A stretch of 64,000 bases of DNA, taken from positions 446,001 through 510,000 of the forward strand of contig JAOTOL010001569.1 in assembly GCA_034440575.1 (NCBI GenBank), written 5' to 3'. A model generated the notes under the pieces. That model searched no databases. It saw nothing but the letters and a program-made list of their open reading frames with translations, and was not told the DNA's origin. This DNA comes from Imbricaverruca yamaguchii (taxonomy: Eukaryota > Arthropoda > Thecostraca > Neoverrucidae). Made by a program: the position numbers and the translations under genes. Below, piece after piece: positions 1 to 11,949 of this stretch; position 1 is the stretch's first letter, and each line of letters begins with the position of its first letter.

Positions 1-120
1 ATGTGGCGGTACGTTACAGTGTGCGACAGTAAGCTACAGTATGGAGCGCTGGCTCACAGTGAAGGGTGGTAGGTTACGGTGTGTGGCGGCGGGCTGCGGC
101 GAGTGGCGGTCAGTAACGTG
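1..120. repeat. Diverged relics of the 20-bp minisatellite
   Basis: Short motifs of the type GGCGGTA-GTTACAGTGTG recur about every 20 bp and resemble the unit of the large array at 955-2660. They are too diverged for exact boundaries. Open frames across this stretch look incidental. Confidence 0.4.
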
Positions 121-632
121 CCGAAATGGGGGGGGGGGCAAGGTGGAGATTTCCCCTCGCCAGAGAGGTGGTGGGCCCTCAAAATGGTGTCTGGGTTCGA
201 AACGTTGCGCCCGGGCCCCGAACAATCACGCCGAGACACTAAAAATCACACCGGACCACGTAAATTGCATGTTGATTCGTAACATTCTCTGGGTACTAAG
301 AAAAATCAACCCGCGACCCGTATGCCCCCACCCCCCAGTTCTTGCCAGGTGCTCCCAAAAGTCACGTAGAGCCCGACAAAGACTGTTGGAGTGCGAACTA
401 AATCACGCCGTGTTCCCGAGTCTCTCGTCTGACTCCAGAATGATCGCACCTGGAACTGAAAAACCCTGTCGGAACCTCCAAAAATTGTGCTGGAGGCCAA
501 ACACGCGTCGAAAAGCGGCAGAGTGTGGCGAATGCTCGGGTTAGGTGTGCACGTGCACGAACGTTAACGTGTCGGGAAAAGGTCGTTTTGAAATGAAATG
601 CATTTGCCATTAGAAGATTTTACATTTTAAGT
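121..632. other. No gene recognised
   Basis: Overlapping short open frames occur on both strands, but no protein family, splice-flanked exon or RNA gene could be recognised. A run of nine G lies near 130. Confidence 0.4.
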
Positions 633-673
633 TGGCTGCATGACCGATGCATCCGATGTGCCCCTAAGCTCCA
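633..673 (+). mobile_element. Ultra-short SINE/LINE 3'-end insertion
   Basis: A 41-bp insert holds the CTGCATGACCGA...GATGTGCCCCTAAG core of the family described at 13828 and 28218. It is flanked by an 11-bp direct duplication, ACATTTTAAGT, at 622-632 and 674-684. The tail is degenerate (AGCTCCA), so this is probably an old copy. Confidence 0.6.
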
Positions 674-954
674 ACATTTTAAGTGGTTTAGTCGGATGTA
701 ATTTGAGCATTACTTATCAATGGATGCAAGAAAAAGTTGGACGGGTAGTTGATTGAAATCCGGTGACTTGGAAACGATGGTGGTAGGCTGTGTTCCCACC
801 ACAGGAAAATTATGTTGGCACGTATAATTTAACTTAATAAAATGAGTCCCATTGAAAAATATTGGTAGAAATCTGGTGACACAAAAATATTGGTTGGTTG
901 AACCCCCTCCAAATATGTTTGCCCCTCCCCCTCCTGACGCAAATCATAGGTAAG

Positions 955-2660
955 CCATTGGTGGAAGTAAGTTGCAGTGTATGACGGTAGATCAGTGTGT
1001 GGCAGTAGGTCACAGTGTACGTCGGTAGGTCGCAGTATATGTCCGTAGGTCACAGTGTATGTCCGTAGGTCGTTGAATAATGGAAGGTCGCAGTGGATGT
1101 TCGTAGGTCAGGGTATGGCGCTAGGTCCGTTTGTGGCGTTATGTCACAGTGTATGACGGTAGGTCAGTGTATGACGGTGAGCCAGTGCATGGCGGTAGGT
1201 CAGTGTATGACGGTAGATCACATGGTATGGGGCTAGGTTAATGTCTGGCGATATGTCACGGTGTCTGGTGGTAGGTCACGGTGTCTGGCAGTAGGTCACA
1301 ATGTCTGGAGGTAGGTCACAATGTGTGGCGGTAGGTCGCAGTGTCCGGTAGTATGTCGCAGTGTATGGCGGTAGGCCATAATATATGGCGGTAGGTCGCA
1401 GTGTCTGGTAGTATGTCGCAGTGTATGGCGGTAGGCCACAATGTATGGCGGTAGGTCGCAGTGTCTGGTGGTAGGTCACAATGTATGGCGCCAGGCCACA
1501 ATGTCTGGCGGTAGGTCGCAGTGTCTGGTAGTATGTTGCAGTGTCTGGCGGTAGGCCACAATGTATGGCGGTAGGTCGCAGTATCTGGCGGCAGGTCGCA
1601 GTGTATGGCGGTAGGTCGCGGTGTCTGGCGGTAGGTCGCGGTGTCTGGCGGTAGGTCGCGGTGTCTGGTGGTATGTCGCAGTGTGTGGCGGTAGGTCGCG
1701 GTGTGTGGCGGTATATCGCAGTGTCTGGCGGTAGGTCGCGGTGTCTGGCGGTAGGTCGCAGTGTCTGGCGGTATGTCGCGGTGTCTGGCGGTAGTGTCGC
1801 CAGGCCAAATGTCTGGCGGTAGGTCGCAGTGTCTGGTAGTATGTTGCAGTGTCTGGCGGTAGGCCACAATGTATGGCGGTAGGTCGCAGTATCTGGCGGC
1901 AGGTCGCAGTGTATGGCGGTAGGTCGCGGTGTCTGGCGGTAGGTCGCGGTGTCTGGCGGTAGGTCGCGGTGTCTGGCGGTAGGTCGCGGTGTCTGGCGGT
2001 ATGTCGCGGTGTGTGGCGGTAGGTCGCGGTGTCTGGCGGTAGGTCGCAGTGTCTGGCGGTATGTCGCAGTGTCTGGCGGCAGGTCGCAGTGTCTGGCGGT
2101 AGGTCGCGGTGTCTGGCGGCAGGTCGCAGTGTCTGGCGGTAGGTGGTGTCTGGCGGTATGTGCGGTCGCAGTGTCTGGCGGTATGTCGCAGTGTCTGGCG
2201 GTATGTCGCAGTGTCTGGCGGCAGGTCGCGGTGTCTGGGGGCAGGTCGCGGCGTGCGGTAGGTGCGGTGGGTCGCGGTGTCTGGCGGTAGGTCGCGTGGT
2301 GTCTGGCGGGGTCGCGGTGTCTGGCGGTAGGTCGCGGTGTCTGGGGGCAGGTCGCGGGTTTGGCGGTAGGTCGCGGTGGGTCGCGGTGTTGGCGGTAGGT
2401 CGCGGTGTCTGGCGGTAGGTCGCGGTGTCTGGCGGCAGGTCGCGGTGTCTGGCGGTAGGTCGCGGTGTGTGGCGGTAGGTCGCGGTGTCTGGCGGTAGGT
2501 CGCGGTGTCTGGCGGTAGGTCGCAGTGTCTGGCGGTAGGTCGCAGTGTCTGGCGGTAGGTCGCGGTGTCTGGCGGCAGGTCGCGGTGTCTGGCGGCAGGT
2601 CGCGGTGTCTGGAGGCAGGTCGCAGTGTGTGGCGGCAGGTCGCGGCGTTGGGCGGGAGAT
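955..2660 (+). repeat. 20-bp minisatellite array (about 80 units)
   Basis: The core unit is GGCGGTAGGTCGCGGTGTCT, 20 bp, with variants such as GTATGTCGCAGTGTC. Units are diverged at the left edge (955-1300) and homogeneous between about 1620 and 2640. The G-rich and C-rich strands are strongly asymmetric. A frame of more than 500 codons on the minus strand exists only because the unit lacks stops. It is not a gene. Confidence 0.95.
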
Positions 2661-2971
2661 GGCGTGGCGGTGGGAGCCGGACACCTGTTGCGCCCAGTGC
2701 AGCTGGGGGGCCCGTGTTAGCGAGTGATGCTGATCGTGGCCGGCCAGACGACGGCAGTGGGCCGCCCGTGCCGAGTGGCCAAATCGATGGCGGTCGTCGG
2801 CACGTACCGATCAGCTGTCGGTGTGCCGCGTCCTGCTCGGTGGTCACTGACCGGCGGCCCAGCGTCCGCCTGTGCTGACGCGCGCCGAACTGTACACCGG
2901 GGTACAATCAGTCCAGTTGTTGCCACCCATGATGACATTTGACACTCACGACTCACGTCACACGCCCACAC

Positions 2972-2974
<3 letters not shown>

Positions 2975-3055
<81 letters not shown>
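2975..3055. repeat. (TA)n microsatellite
   Basis: About 40 uninterrupted TA dinucleotides lie just beyond a GC-rich stretch that ends the 20-bp array region. Confidence 0.95.
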
Positions 3056-3057
<2 letters not shown>

Positions 3058-3209
3058 TTATATATGCCGCCTTACACTTAAAAAAAAAATCCGAGTTGTT
3101 GGGGTGGCTTGAGGAGCCAGGGTTCTATTGCTAAGTAGAGCTTATTGCGTGAATCCTGGCCCCACCACCCGATTCATGAACTCCAGCTCAACGGCAGAAT
3201 TTAGACCGA

Positions 3210-3428
3210 AAGTTTAACGTGCCGCCAATGCACCGACACGGCCGCCCGGTAGCTCGTCCCCGGCCTTATCGGGCCAGCTGCCAACTGACACTCCCGGCCG
3301 GGGGCTAAATGCGAGCACGCGAAGCGACTCGAACCCTGTGTTGCCAGGACAGGGGAGACCAGTGCAGGCCAGCGCTCCAACCAACGAGCTACCGGGGCGG
3401 CGAACCAACTGAGCTACGGAGCCAGCCA
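3210..3428 (-). mobile_element. tRNA-derived SINE
   Basis: Read on the minus strand from 3428, the sequence opens with GCTCCGTAGCTCAGTTGG, an excellent tRNA A box. A second A-box-like motif, GGTAGCTCGTTGG, follows, then a B box, GGGTTCGAGTC. The spacing and the lack of a clean cloverleaf argue for a SINE head rather than a functional tRNA gene. The doubled A box could mean a dimeric head or an internal duplication. The downstream body is GC-rich and its 3' limit is uncertain. Confidence 0.65.
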
Positions 3429-3429
3429 T

Positions 3430-4240
3430 TCAGCCGTAACCCGGCGAGTGTTCTCGAGCCCTGAGAGTGCCGGGAATGGGTCCGCGATGGGACCAGGCAG
3501 CATCGTGGCCGCGACTATCGTGATGAATGTGTGAGTGGCTGCGTGACGGACCGTCTCGCGGCGGCGGTGTGGCGGACTGGTTTGCCGCGGCGTGGCCACA
3601 GGGCCTTGGCGCCAGGCTGGCTGGCGGTCTGCTGCACGGTCGTTTGTGATATCCTGGCAGACCGATTAGACCCGTGTCCATGACATTAGCAAATCCGGAT
3701 TTTCTTACCAATCCGGACTTCCGAAGTCATGGAAACGCCTTCGTCAGCCAACTGGATTGGATTTCCGAATCCGGCTTGGAAAGAAAATTTCCTGAGGAGA
3801 TCTGGATTTCCCGGGAGTTGGAAGCATATGGTGGCATTCACTTCGCGTCCTTTTCCTGCTTCCCCTTGTCGTCAGCGCCGGCGTCGTTTTTGAAAGGTTT
3901 TTGGTGAAAGTTGACCGGGTTTATAATATATAATATAATGTAATATGTAATATAATATAATAAAATATAATGTGATAAATTCCCAAATAACAAGTCCTCT
4001 TCAAAGCTGTCATGCAACAACACAGTCCACTCCGATGTGGCATGCGTTTTTGAGTATTGAAGGGAAATGTCGCGCGTGCGCTGCAATTGTCAGCAAATTC
4101 GGGATTTCCACCAAATCCGGATTTGGAAATTCTACATGTAATCCTGATTTCCTCGCGAATGGTCATGGAAATGCTCCTTGTAATCCGGATTCGATTCCCT
4201 GTGGAAATCCAATCCCAATTCAAACTTGCTATGGAAACAA
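3430..4240. other. No gene recognised; diverged short repeats
   Basis: Motifs like AATCCGGATTT recur with loose spacing at 3690-3810 and 4090-4220, suggesting an old, diverged tandem repeat. An AT-rich patch (TAATATAATATA) lies at 3920-3975. No coding exon is recognisable. Confidence 0.4.
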
Positions 4241-4244
4241 GGTC

Positions 4245-5765
4245 ATGGTGGCAGGTACAGCTGACTGTGATATCCTGGCTGACTGATGGTGGCAGGCACG
4301 GCCGGCTGTGACGCCCTGGCTGACTGATGGTGGCAGGCACGGCCGGCTGTGACGCCCTGGCTGACTGATGGTGGCAGGCACGGCCGACTGTGACGCCCTG
4401 GCTGACTGATGGTGGCAGGCACGGCAGGCCGACTGTGACGCCCTGGCTGACTGATGGTGGCAGGCACGGCCGACTGTGACGCCCTGGCTGACTGATGGTG
4501 GCAGGCACGGCCGACTGTGACGCCCTGGCTGACTGATGGTGGCAGGCACGGCCGACTGTGACGCCCTGGCTGACTGATGGTGGCAGGCACGGCCGACTGT
4601 GACGCCCTGGCTGACTGATGGTGGCAGGCACGGCCGACTGTGACGCCCTGGCTGACTGATGGTGGCAGGCACGGCCGACTGTAGTGACGCCCTGGCTGAC
4701 TGATGGTGGCAGGCACGGCCGACTGTGACGCCCTGGCTGACTGATGGTGGCAGGCACGGCCGACTTGAGCCCTGGCTGACTGATGGTGGCAGGCACGGCC
4801 GACTTGACGCCCTGGCTGACTGATGGTGGCAGGCACGGCCGACTGTGACGCCCTGGCTGACTGATGGTGGCAGGCACGGCCGACTGTGACGCCCTGCTGA
4901 TATGGCTGACTGATGGTGGCAGGCACGGCCGACTGTGACGCCCTGGCTGACTGATGGTGGGGACGGCGCCCCGGCTGCTGTACGCCTGGCTGACTGATGG
5001 TGGCAGGCACGGCCGACTGTGACGCCCTGGCTGACTGATGGTGGCAGGCACGGCGACGTGACGCCCTGGCTGACTGATGGTGGCGGACAATGGCGGCGGG
5101 TGGGAGGCTGGCTGACTGATGGTGGCAGGCACGGCCGACTGTGACGCCCTGGCTGACTGATGGTGGCAGGCACGGCCGACTGTGAGCCCTGGCTGACTGA
5201 TGGTGGCAGGCACGGCCGACTGTGACGCCCTGGCTGACTGATGGTGGCAGGCACGGCCGCTGTGACGCCTGGCTGACTGATGGTGGCAGGGGGTGAGCCC
5301 TGGCTGACTGATGGTGGCAGGCACGGCCGACTGTGACGCCCTGGCTGACTGATGGTGGCAGGCACGGCCGACTGTGACGGCTGATGGTGGCAGGCACGGC
5401 CGACTGTGACGCCCTGGCTGACTGATGGTGGCAGGCACGGCCGACTGTGACGCCCTGGCTGACTGATGGTGGCAGGCACGGCCGACTGTGACGCCCTGGC
5501 TGACTGATGGTGGCAGGCACGGCCGACTGTGACGCCCTGGCTGACTGATGGTGGCAGGCACGGCCGACTGACGCCCTGGCTGACTGATGGTGGCAGGCAC
5601 GGCCGACTGACGCCCTGGCTGACTGATGGTGGCAGGCACGGCCGACTGTGACGCCCTGGCTGACTGATGGTGGCAGGCACGGCCGACTGTGACGCCCTGG
5701 CTGACTGATGGTGGCAGGCACGGCCGACTGTGACGCCCTGGCTGACTGATGGTGGCAGGCACGGC
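4245..5765 (+). repeat. 41-bp minisatellite array (about 37 units)
   Basis: The unit begins TGACTGATGGTGGCAGGCAC and continues through GGCCGACTGTGACGCCCTGGC, 41 bp in all. Copies are nearly identical at both ends and most damaged by small deletions near 4960-5110 and 5280. Because 41 is not a multiple of three, every reading frame cycles through the same peptides, giving minus-strand open frames of about 600 codons that should not be annotated as proteins. Confidence 0.96.
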
Positions 5766-6150
5766 GCCACGCAGTCTACATCATGTGGGCGCGCCCTGCT
5801 CACGCTTGTGTTGTCGGCCCGGGCCGGGGTCCCGTATTGATCCCGACCACGCACACGCTTGGCAGCTTGCTGCGGTGATTGAGGCGCGAGAAGCGTGATG
5901 GCTGCAGCGCATCCGGTGTCGGCACAACAGTCAGACCTGGCGTGGACACAGGTGTGTCGTATCCTCCGCAGGCCATGACCTCCTCCACACCAGGTGTCCA
6001 CGCTGCCGTGGAAGCCGTGTGTGGACACACTAGTCTGGTCTGTTGTCAACACACTAGCTCGGTCTGGTGCCGGGGATCGCAATAGCTTACTCGATAGGAT
6101 GTTCAACTCTTGACCGTATGATTGTGGGACCGAACTGCATCATCGGCGAG
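5766..6150. other. No gene recognised
   Basis: This is mixed-composition sequence between the 41-bp array and a short retroelement insertion. A motif similar to ACACTAG-CTGGTCTG is repeated at about 6025-6065. No exon or RNA gene is evident. Confidence 0.4.
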
Positions 6151-6205
6151 GGCGTGGCATGACCGACGCAGTTGATGCGCCCCTGAACGCCAATGACCAA
6201 CCAAC
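6151..6205 (+). mobile_element. Ultra-short SINE/LINE 3'-end insertion
   Basis: A 55-bp insert runs from GGCGTGGCATGACCGACGCA to the tail CAATGACCAACCAAC. It is flanked by 13-bp duplications, CATCATCGGCGAG at 6138-6150 and CATCATCGGCGTG at 6206-6218 (one mismatch). The copy contains the conserved hairpin core described at 17044. Confidence 0.75.
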
Positions 6206-6602
6206 CATCATCGGCGTGAGCACAGCTAAAATCCATCTAATATATGTTTACTTCTATTGTCCTTAGTTGCTCCAGAAGGCAAAAAGTAACAGCTCTGCAC
6301 ATCAATTATTGGAAACCATCCCAATAATTGAAGGAAACAAACATAAATACATTACACTGGTCTGCGTGATTTATAAGGCCAAGGGTGTCCCAGCTGTTTT
6401 TAAGTCAGTTTTTCATGCTGATTCCGAAAATGGCATCCGTTTTGCTCGATTAGCTCGATTTTTAAATATGTCATTTCACTCATATGAACAAAAACATTGC
6501 TCTGACTGGTTTACTAGTGAATCTGACAGAAGCATAAATAAAGGTTTAAACTCCAAACAGATGGACCATAAGTGTATTCAGAGCGCATCCCAACAGAACA
6601 CA

Positions 6603-8216
6603 CTACTGCGGAATAAATGACCTTTTCAGGGACTTCCGACTGTATTGAGCAGATGGGACATCCCTCTTCAGGCACCAACAACAGTCCGCCAGAAAGTTCA
6701 CATCCCACCGACCTTGGTAGCGTTCTTCCATCACCCGAATGTCTTTGTGGGAGCGTTCTCCCTGCTCTTCACTGTAATCTCCACAGTTATCTGGGAAATA
6801 ATCTAAATGGGACCTAAGAAAGTGCATTTTTACCGACATTCGAGCACCAAGTTGCTGAAAACTGTCCATCAACTCATCAACGACCTTCACGTATTCTGCA
6901 CTTCTGTGATTACCCAGGAAGTTGGTGATGATTGACTTCAAGGCTAGCAATGCAGAGAGCTCAGACTGCTCCAGACATTCTTCGAATCGAGTATCCTTCG
7001 AGCTCCCTTATATGAAGACCGTCGAATACACCAGCCTTCAGCTTCTCTCTGTTCACATGAGGAAATTTCTGTCCCAAAAATGCAAATCCTCGTTCTTTTT
7101 TATCTAGTGCTTTCACAAAATTTTTCATCAAACCGAGTGCATCAAACCGAGTGCATCAAGCGCATGCCTGGATGGCCAGTCACATTGTACATAGGGCTGT
7201 TTGTCAGCCCGACTATCCCAGAGGCATAGAAAGCATGAATATTTCGTGTAGCCGCCCTGCAGCCCGAAAACGAGACCTACTACCTTGAGGTCACCACAGA
7301 TCAGCCAACCATGCTCTTTGTAGTTCAAAGCAGACAACAAAGGTTCTATGCTGTTATGCGTTTCCCTCAGTTGCATGGAGTGTCCAACAGGAATGGACGA
7401 GAACTTATTGCCGTTGTTCAGAAGAACTGCCTTCAGGGTCCTACTCGAGGAGTCTATGAACAACCTCCATTCTGCCGGGTTGTACTCTGTGTCCATTGCT
7501 TCTACTAGGCCCACGACGTTGTTGCAGTAGACTAGAGAATGTTCTTCGTCGAATGTAAAGTATTCTCTGAATTCTTTTTCGCGATTCCGATACCAAAAGA
7601 ATGTCGTTTCAGGCGCCAGCAAACGTTTCTCGCGGAGCCGTGAACCCAGCAGCTGAGCAGGTTCCTTGGACAGGTTCAGGTCCCTCGTTAGGTCATTGAG
7701 CTCAGCTTGGTTCAACGGTACCGGGCGATCGTTCTCGGTCGGTTCATATGCACCAGACGCGTCTGCGTCCATTTCATCCCCACTAGAGTCTGAAGATGGC
7801 TCGATGTCGACATCGGGTTCAGGGATGGGGACATCTGGACCATGAGGGACTGGCTTGATGGCTGATGGCACATCCGGATATTTTACATGCCTCTGTTTCT
7901 TTCGATTTACTTCTTTCAGATCTGTCATACAAAAATAGCAGTCGGCGGTATGATCCCTTCCCTCCCGCCACACCATGGGAATGCCGAACAGCATGGATGT
8001 CCGGGTCTTGTTCTTCCAGGCCCGTAGGCCTTCCACACATGACTTGCAGCAGATATGAGGGGAAAACGGCTTGTCCTGATGACCAAATTTCACTCCAAAA
8101 TATGCGTGGTAACTCTTTTTTACAAAGTCGGTTATGCTTGCCTGGCGATCTGGTAGGGTGACCTTTCCACATATGTAACAGAACCTGTCTGGATGATTTT
8201 GACACTGCCGACTCAT
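6603..8216 (-). pseudogene. Decayed multicopy repeat-type ORF (element-derived)
   Basis: An open frame of 362 codons starts at 8216 on the minus strand. It has cysteine pairs near its start (CYICGK, CCKSC, CYFC) and then a conserved region with motifs EWRLFIDSS, LKAVLLNNGN, WLICGDLKVV and FLCLWDSRA. The homologous C-terminus continues in another frame at about 7000-6603, with motifs SEEQGER and RYQGRWDVN. From memory, this matches a multicopy family annotated as uncharacterised proteins in many invertebrate genomes and likely carried by a mobile element. A tandem 14-bp duplication (7127-7140 and 7141-7154) shifts the frame after LDALGLM, and a second shift lies near 7000. No inverted terminal repeats were found. 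Confidence 0.75.
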
Positions 8217-8268
8217 GACTTCAGATTACACCTGGAAATACAGAAAAACGGCATTAGAGATGATGCAT

Positions 8269-8640
8269 CCAGTAGGGGAGAGTGGTGAGAATTGGGACAA
8301 AAATCGGACCGCAACTTTGACACGCCGTTGCACCCCTGTCATTGCAGCGAGCGACATATTCCTGATTTCAAAGTAACGGCCAGACATTTGTGCGCCGCAG
8401 ACTAAAATTTGACAATGAAAAGTAATGAATCTATTCTGTTATTCAAGAAAAATGAAAAGTGCGATTTTAGTGACAATTGGGATAAGTGAGGGAGTATTGG
8501 GACTGGTGACAGGGAGAAATGGGACTCAAAAGGAGATTTGGGATGTGAATTAAAATAGGTAAAGGTTAGTCTGTGATTAACTCAATAGGAGATTTGTGAC
8601 GTTAATTAAAATAGGTAAAGGTTAGTCCGTGATTATTTCG
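8269..8640. mobile_element. Possible MITE or transposon end with internal duplication
   Basis: The stretch begins CAGTAGGGGAGAGTGGTGAG. It resembles the CAGT...GGGGAGAGTGG terminal repeats of Tc1/mariner-pogo-like elements, and GGGA-CAATTGGGA motifs recur inside. A 60-odd-bp block with GTTAATTAAAATAGGTAAAG is tandemly duplicated at about 8540-8635. No matching inverted end was found, so the assignment is tentative. Confidence 0.4.
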
Positions 8641-9800
8641 GCGGATCACTCAAAATTGTGTCATACGAATGCCCCAATCACCTTCCCGTACTGCCGTCCT
8701 GTCGCCCCAATCACATTCCTGTGCTGCCGTCCTGTCGCCCCAAAATGCCTGGAATGCCTGGAAGCTGTGAAAATGGCGGCAATGAATGCCCCAGCCGCTC
8801 TGCTGCCGTCCCAGCTACCCTGCCGCTTTGTTTCCCCGGCCGCTCTGCTGCCATGCGTCAGTCCCGCCGTCCCACACGTCCCGCTGGCCGGCCTGGCGGT
8901 ACGGAGGAGGCCGCCGGTCGGCCCGACGCGGCGGCGGAATCATGGCCGGCCCGTTATTGATCTGAGGCGCAGCAGGCCCGGCGGCCGCCCGTCGTGGCCG
9001 GCTGCCGAGCCGTCTCCGCTGTCACCGCCGGGCCGGGCCGACCGACGTCTATTGGCCAGCCGTGCGGCCCGTCCACTGTCGGTCGCCGCCGGTGTCGCTC
9101 CGCTGTCACCGCCGGGCCGGGCCGACCCGACCGACGTCCATTGCCAGCCGTCCACTGTCGGTCGCCGCCGGTGTCGCGCCGCGGCCCCGCCGGGCCAGGT
9201 TTGGCCGTTCAGTCCGGACCCGGCCAGCCCACGCGGCCGACCGACCGACCGGATCGACTATTTTGCGGGGGAGAACGGCAGGCCGGAGTAACAGCCTGCC
9301 GCTCTCCCCGCAAGACGACGGGCCCGCTCCCTGGAAGGCGGCGCTTCCCTCCGTGGAAAGCGGCGGCTGCCATTCTCGTAACCGTGATTCATTGGGCGAT
9401 CTGGAAGGCTGCGCTCCCTATAGGATGGCTCGCCATGTACAGTGGCTATTCATTCTTGTACGTTGTGCTCCACTCAATGCAAAGTGGTGTTCCCCTCTGT
9501 ATATGGTGGTGTTTGCAATGAAAGACGCTGCTCCCGATAAAATGGTGCTCCGTCCCCTACAAGGAGGTGCCCTTCTCCTTAAAATGGTACTCCGCTCCCT
9601 ACAGCGCAGTGCTACCCACTCGGCACGGCAGTGACCCTCTCCATAAAGCGTTGCTCCGCCCCTTATAAGGTGGCGTTCCCCTCTTCGTAGCACGATGTGC
9701 CTCTTCTTAAAGCTGTGCTCCGTTCCCCGTATGGCGGCACCCCTCTGGGCTCCGTGGTGCTCCGCCTCCGCGGCGGTGCTGTCCTCGCTGCGGGGCGGCC
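8641..9800. other. GC-rich stretch of diverged tandem repeats; no gene recognised
   Basis: The sequence is strongly GC-rich. Blocks such as CCACTGTCGGTCGCCGCCGG are repeated at about 9070 and 9150, and GGTGCTCCG-CCCCTA motifs recur loosely from 9420 to 9760. Long frames open on both strands because the composition is stop-poor. Start or splice context and family similarity are absent. Confidence 0.45.
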
Positions 9801-10007
9801 TGGACGCGTCGACCTAGGCTGGGTCGGCGTCGGTGGCGGTGACAGTGACTGATGGAGCCGTCCCGATGGGACCGGCCGCTTTATTACGACCGTCTGCTGT
9901 GCGGCAGCATAATCGACTGTTCTCGTGTCGTCTGATGGACGGCAGTGTCGTCTCGGATCATCGGCTCCCGCGGGCCGTCAGGATCATCAACTGCTGCGGG
10001 CCCTCTC

Positions 10008-10200
10008 TCTGTTGTATACATCAGCAGGGTGTTGTTTGCTCTCTGCTGTATACGTCGGCAGGGTGTTGTTTGCTCTCTGTTGTATGCATGAGAATGGTGT
10101 CATCTATTCTCTGTAATCTACGTCAGCAGGGTGTTGTCTGCTCTCTGTTATGTGCATCAACAGGGTGCCATTGGCTATCTAATGAGTGTATCATTCATCA
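10008..10200 (+). repeat. Diverged tandem repeat, unit about 36-50 bp
   Basis: The motif CATCAGCAGGGTGTTG followed by TGCTCTCTG recurs at about 10020, 10060, 10125 and 10155. Related TGTTGCCTGCCCTCTG motifs occur near 10695. The copies differ in spacing and sequence, so this is an old array. Confidence 0.6.
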
Positions 10201-11270
10201 GCAGAGAGAAACCAAGAATAAGCTGTACGCAGTCAATCCACGTCTAAGTAGTTGAGCATCGTATCTTCGTAGGTCCAGAAAAGAGGAGGTTGCCCTTTGC
10301 AGGATGCGCATCAGGCATATGTACGCTGCCCATCCCTTTGCTGGGGATGAGAGGTCACAGTGTTTCCGCTGTCTGTGAACTCTGACATTGCGCCACTTAT
10401 TACTCACGTGCCAACACTGCGCTAGAGCGCAGGTTGTTTTACGGACGTCACACGGGCTACTAGACACGAGGTCATCCTGGGGAACAGTTCAACGCTCGCA
10501 CATCCCGGAAACCTGTTCCGTTGCCTATCAGAGGTAGGATTTCATATATATTTCCGTTTGACAGTAAAGTACTGGAATACAAGTTATAAGCGCGGATGAT
10601 CATGGAGTGGTCGAAGCGCCGTTGCACCCAAATGTCCAATTAATTTACGAATTCATCAGCGGTGTTTCGCCTGCCCTCCGTTTTATACAATGGCAGGATG
10701 TTGCCTGCCCTCTGGTGTACGCATCAGCATGAAACGACGCACTCCCTGTGGTGTACGTATACACCGGTTTTACGCATTCCGCGGCTTGTCGATGTATTTC
10801 AGTAACATATGAATTCGAATCAAGGCTAACCAATCGCTGCTGCTCTCTGCTCTGGCCTCTCGGTATTCCACACGACGTGCCCTCTCTGCTCTGTCTTCTC
10901 GGTACGCCCCACGACGCCCCTGTTCGATCTCCAGCTCGCAGCTGCACCATGCGGCGCCTATGGAACGTATCGATTTGGCCGGGACGCGTCGGCGTCCGGT
11001 CGGCGCTCGTGCCGGCCAAATCCAGGCCGGACTGGTCCGACTTACACAAGCACGTGGTCCGGCCGATGCACGGCTAACGGACGCGCTGCCGCGTCACGGC
11101 CCGTCTCGGTGCCGCCGCTGCCGGGTACTGGTGTCCGGCGGTGTCCGGTGGTGTCCGGTGGTGTCCGGTGATGTCCGGTGAGACCGTCAGTCAGACACGA
11201 GGACACGCTCCGGCCAGCCGCTGGCCGGCAGCTGCTGGCCGGCAGCCGCTGGCGGCGGCAGCTGCTGGCC
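10201..11270. other. No gene recognised
   Basis: No exon was recognised here. The missing N-terminal SYAP1 exons were sought, but no motif such as PPWV or the segment before the BSD domain was found. A short GTGTCCGGTG tandem repeat lies at about 11130-11180. Confidence 0.35.
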
Positions 11271-11274
11271 GGCA

Positions 11275-11580
11275 GCCGCTGTTGGTGGATGGGTGTCGGC
11301 GGCTGTTGGTGGATGGGTGCTCGGCGGCTGTTGGTGGATGGGTGCTCGGCGGCTGTTGGTGGATGGGTGCTCGGCGGCTGTTGGTGGATGGGTGCTCGGC
11401 GGCTGTTGGTGGATGGGTGCTCGGCGGCTGTTGGTGGATGGGTGCTCGGCGGCTGTTGGTGGATGGGTGCTCGGCGGCTGTTGGTGGATGGGTGCTCGGC
11501 GGCTGTTGGTGGATGGGTGCTCGGCGGCTGTTGGTGGATGGGTGGTCGGCGGCTGTTGGTGGATGGGTGCTCGGCGTTCG
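11275..11580 (+). repeat. 25-bp minisatellite array (about 12 units)
   Basis: The unit is GGCGGCTGTTGGTGGATGGG plus TGCTC, 25 bp. Copies are almost identical, which implies recent expansion or homogenisation. The array ends about 370 bp upstream of SYAP1 exon b. Confidence 0.95.
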
Positions 11581-11949
11581 CCGGGGACCGTTTTGCGCCC
11601 GGCCGAGTCGGTTGGCGACGGTGATCTGTCGCCACGTGACGTTCATCGTTCCCTGAGAGCCCTGACGAAATGATTGGACACGGCGTTACAATGCGCTTGC
11701 GTTTGCCGCGGCATGTCCCCTTGTCACGATATCTAGAGGTGACGAGAACGACTTTGGTGACGAGGGTGAAACGTGTCAACAATACTATGCATATATATAT
11801 ATATGTATATATATTTATGTGGGAGACAGGGTGTGGTTCGTACATATATGTGTATGCATGGCTGTATGTGTTCAGCACGAAAGTAGAAGCTGCATATTTG
11901 CCAAATGCACCTTCGTATGGCCTGATTGTACGTTGGCGTGTGTCGGCAG

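Noticed and set aside
1276..2907. Minus-strand frame of 543 codons rich in TATYRQTPRP-like repeats
   Set aside because: It is a translation of the 20-bp minisatellite and has no independent coding evidence.
4229..6106. Minus-strand open frames of 492-625 codons across the 41-bp array
   Set aside because: The 41-bp unit lacks stops, so all frames cycle through the same low-complexity peptides. There is no start context, family similarity or splice signal.
6267..6620. Plus-strand frame of 117 codons
   Set aside because: AT-rich sequence partly overlapping the 3' end of the decayed element on the other strand. No motif, start context or splice evidence supports it.
11178..11878. Frames encoding WMGARRLLVDG or HPPTAAEHPSTNS repeats
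   Set aside because: They are products of the 25-bp minisatellite, whose period is not a multiple of three.
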